From the NCBI RefSeq assembly GCF_014596725.1, contig NZ_JACVEG010000002.1, positions 124,001 to 188,000 of the forward strand: a DNA stretch of 64,000 bases. Direction: 5' to 3'. Below the pieces are notes generated by a model, which searched no databases, was not told the origin of the DNA, and saw only the letters and a program-made list of their open reading frames with translations. This stretch comes from Vibrio sp. Y2-5. GTDB taxonomy: Bacteria; Pseudomonadota; Gammaproteobacteria; Enterobacterales; Vibrionaceae. A program made the translations under genes and the position numbers. Shown piece by piece: positions 62,201 to 64,000 of the stretch (the stretch's first letter is position 1; each line of letters starts with the position of its first letter).

Positions 62201-62713
62201 CTAATAGACTTTTAAACGCTTCAATAACCCTTCTACACTTGGGGTCGTTAAACCGTTAATTTCAGCGTTATCTGACAGCCTACGTCTTATCTCAGTACTA
62301 CGAACAGGTATTCTTTCCGGACAAACCATGATCGACCAACGCTGCAAAATCTCGGAAGATTTGTAGAACTTGTCGAAGTTGAGCAAATTATCAGGACCTA
62401 TCACAAACGTGATGTCAGCTTGCGGAAAGATTTCTTCAACTTTTGTCAAAACTGCATAAGTTGTGACACTGTTACCGGGCGTGACCAACTCCTGTTCGAT
62501 TTTGCACAGTGTCACTTTGCTTGAGCCAATATCCTTAATGAAGGCTTCGATCAGTTGGCAACGGATATCGTAATCCAACATTTCTTTACCCCAAGCATGG
62601 GAAATACTGGGTACCAATAAAATGCGGTCAAAGTGATCCAAAGAGTCAATAACACTCTTGTGCCCCAAACTCGGTGGATTAAATGCACTGCCAAACACAG
62701 CAATTTTTTCCAT
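62201..62713 (-). CDS. Nicotinate-nucleotide adenylyltransferase-like protein (NadD family)
   Basis: Nucleotidylyltransferase of 170 aa of the HIGH superfamily, related to NadD, which adenylates nicotinate mononucleotide to deamido-NAD. The ATP motif is GSAFNPPSLGHKSV, with SLGH (15-18) in place of the usual HxGH or TxGH; the other ATP motif is present as RSTEIRRRL. It is shorter than E. coli NadD (~213 aa). Divergent from nadE with ~105 bases between, it fits NAD synthesis. A housekeeping nadD probably exists elsewhere, so this may be a paralog with altered activity. Confidence 0.8.
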   Translation of the reverse strand: MEKIAVFGSAFNPPSLGHKSVIDSLDHFDRILLVPSISHAWGKEMLDYDIRCQLIEAFIKDIGSSKVTLCKIEQELVTPGNSVTTYAVLTKVEEIFPQADITFVIGPDNLLNFDKFYKSSEILQRWSIMVCPERIPVRSTEIRRRLSDNAEINGLTTPSVEGLLKRLKVY

Positions 62714-62818
62714 CTTTACCTCTACTAAGAATGAAATCTCTATTCTCGGTTTTCTAATTGCATGATTGAGGTATGATACTACGAAAGTTTGTTAATGCTT
62801 GCAGGAAAAGGAAACCCA

Positions 62819-63649
62819 ATGGAACAAATGATTCGAGATGAGATGCGAGTACTTCCTAGCATCGATCCAGAGTTCGAAATCGAACGTCGTGTCGCTTTTC
62901 TAAAACGTAAATTACTAGAGTCTGGCTGCAAATCTCTGGTACTTGGTATCAGTGGTGGTATTGACTCCACGACTTGCGGACGCTTGGCTCAACTTGCTGT
63001 TGAAGCACTGAATAAAGAAAGCGACTCGAATAATTACCAGTTTATCGCTGTGCGTTTGCCATACGGCGAACAAAAAGACGAAGACGAAGCACAATTGGCT
63101 TTATCTTTTATCAAACCGACGCACTCTGTTTCAGTAAACATTAAAGCTGGCGTAGACGGCTTGCATGCAGCTTCTCATGAGGCTTTAGCACATACCGGTC
63201 TACTTCCGGCTAATGCAGAGAAGCTTGATTTTGTAAAAGGTAACGTAAAAGCACGTGCTCGCATGGTGGCTCAATACGAAATCGCTGGCTACGTCGGTGG
63301 TCTAGTTCTAGGTACGGATCACTCCGCAGAGAACATTACTGGTTTCTACACCAAGTTCGGCGATGGTGCGTGCGACATGGCGCCTCTGTTTGGCTTAAGT
63401 AAGCGTCAAGTTCGTCAGGTGGCAGCGGCTCTTGGTGCGCCTGATTTGCTGGTTCACAAAACACCAACGGCGGATTTGGAAGAGCTTTCACCTCAAAAAG
63501 CTGATGAAGATGCATTGAATCTTACGTACGACCAAATCGATGATTTCTTAGAAGGCAAACCCGTTTCTAAAGAAGCTTCTGACCGTTTAGTGGCTATCTA
63601 TAAAGCGACTCAGCATAAGCGTCAACCTATCCCAACGATTTACGACTAA
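62819..63649 (+). CDS. nadE: Ammonia-dependent NAD+ synthetase NadE
   Basis: Amidates deamido-NAD to NAD using ammonia and ATP (EC 6.3.1.5), the last step of NAD synthesis. The 276-aa protein is near the E. coli length. The PP-loop is [19 protein letters not shown] (SGGIDS at 45-50). Other blocks are [76 protein letters not shown] and [18 protein letters not shown]. It lacks a glutaminase domain. The start at 62819 follows AGGAAAAGG; an upstream start at 62789 is rejected. Confidence 0.97.
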   Translation: MEQMIRDEMRVLPSIDPEFEIERRVAFLKRKLLESGCKSLVLGISGGIDSTTCGRLAQLAVEALNKESDSNNYQFIAVRLPYGEQKDEDEAQLALSFIKPTHSVSVNIKAGVDGLHAASHEALAHTGLLPANAEKLDFVKGNVKARARMVAQYEIAGYVGGLVLGTDHSAENITGFYTKFGDGACDMAPLFGLSKRQVRQVAAALGAPDLLVHKTPTADLEELSPQKADEDALNLTYDQIDDFLEGKPVSKEASDRLVAIYKATQHKRQPIPTIYD

Positions 63650-63672
63650 CAATCCGATCAATAATCGTACAG

Positions 63673-63700
63673 AAAGCCAAGCAGCTCGCTTGGCTTTTTT
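63673..63700 (+). terminator. Terminator after nadE
   Basis: AAGCCAAGC (63674-63682) pairs perfectly with GCTTGGCTT (63688-63696), 5-base loop, followed by TTTT. It lies ~24 bases after nadE. Confidence 0.93.
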
Positions 63701-63900
63701 ACATCCGCTAAGTGATTACAACACATTCCAATAACACTTCATTTATCTATTCATCACTTATGTCGCAAATAATGTGCACTAAATCTGATTCATATAATTC
63801 AAATACTTGAACACACTTTTCTGTGAACAGCACTCCATTCTTTGAATACATTTGGTTACACAATGTAGTCATTCAAAAGTCAATTTTAGAGAGCACCGAT

Positions 63901-64000
63901 ATGTTATATGTCGAATTTATGTTCCTGTTGCTGATGTTATACATCGGTTCACGTTATGGCGGTATAGGATTGGGGGTTGTATCCGGTATCGGTCTTGTCA
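63901..64000 (+). CDS. Anaerobic C4-dicarboxylate transporter, DcuA/DcuB family (partial, N-terminus)
   Basis: The gene runs off the right edge after 33 codons. The product begins MLYVEFMFLLLMLYIG, then SRYGGIGLGVVSGIGLV. The arginine-glycine-glycine-isoleucine turn after a first hydrophobic helix matches the N-terminus of Dcu antiporters (fumarate/succinate exchange in fumarate respiration). GAGAG precedes the ATG. The 250-base gap upstream is AT-rich; I found no convincing FNR or CRP box there. DcuA and DcuB cannot be told apart from this piece. Confidence 0.75.
   Translation, partial: MLYVEFMFLLLMLYIGSRYGGIGLGVVSGIGLV

Overview
The window looks like a chromosome region of a marine gammaproteobacterium of the genus Vibrio (family Vibrionaceae). 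The protein sequences, the AAAGG...CCTTT-type terminators, the several chemoreceptors and the nadD-like/nadE/Dcu transporter grouping all fit. A second acetate kinase, nadE and a dcu gene together suggest the secondary chromosome (inference). A draT/draG pair at the left edge suggests a nitrogen-fixing lineage such as V. natriegens or V. diazotrophicus. This cannot be settled here because no nif genes are in view. I saw no tRNA, rRNA, CRISPR array, transposase or phage gene.

Layout, left to right. (1) 1-4.5 kb: partial draT, draG, a chemoreceptor, then a PepSY protein and cytochrome b561 behind a PmrA/QseB-like CTTAAG repeat array. (2) 4.7-16 kb: a complete hexuronate module. uxuA, uxuB and a TRAP transporter (dctP, dctM, dctQ) run leftward; uxaC, uxaB and uxaA run rightward; a GntR/FCD regulator closes the block. 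ExuR/UxuR-like TTGGTATAACAA sites lie in both control regions. KDG kinase and aldolase are not in the window. (3) 16-28 kb: single genes, including a Tag-like DNA glycosylase, YghU-type GST, orphan metQ behind a MetJ box, class I amidotransferase, PAS-GGDEF cyclase, M14 carboxypeptidase, divergent LysR/SDR pair, phytase-like beta-propeller protein and a secreted subtilase with a PKD domain. (4) 28-32.4 kb: a pentoside locus with a GPH symporter divergent from xylA and a GH43 enzyme, without xylB or xylR. (5) 32.6-34.4 kb: a DUF2789 protein and fumC.

(6) 34.6-47.9 kb holds the most distinctive locus, a cyclodextrin/maltodextrin system resembling the Klebsiella oxytoca cym cluster. A secreted CGTase-like enzyme, ABC ATPase, lipoprotein, LpxD-like acyltransferase and CymA/OmpG-type porin run leftward. 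A binding protein, two permeases, a GH13 cyclomaltodextrinase, a degenerate ROK protein and a TrmB-family regulator run rightward. The model is: cyclize starch outside, pass cyclodextrins through the porin, import them intact by ABC transport, and open the ring in the cytoplasm. The LpxD paralog and the TrmB regulator are its unexpected parts.

(7) 47.9-54.7 kb: a carboxymuconolactone decarboxylase with a textbook 19-bp-spacer MerR promoter, its MerR regulator, ackA, a TonB-receptor remnant, a class II amidotransferase, a chemoreceptor, a small membrane protein behind a near-consensus Fur box, and a HopJ-family protein. (8) 54.8-61.6 kb: a signalling group made of a periplasmic ABC_sub_bind protein, a divergent histidine kinase, a convergent REC/HD-GYP response regulator and a NIT-domain chemoreceptor. 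(9) 61.7-64 kb: an unrecognised secreted protein, a NadD-like adenylyltransferase, nadE and the start of a Dcu C4-dicarboxylate transporter. Most calls rest on motif recognition by eye; no database search was run.
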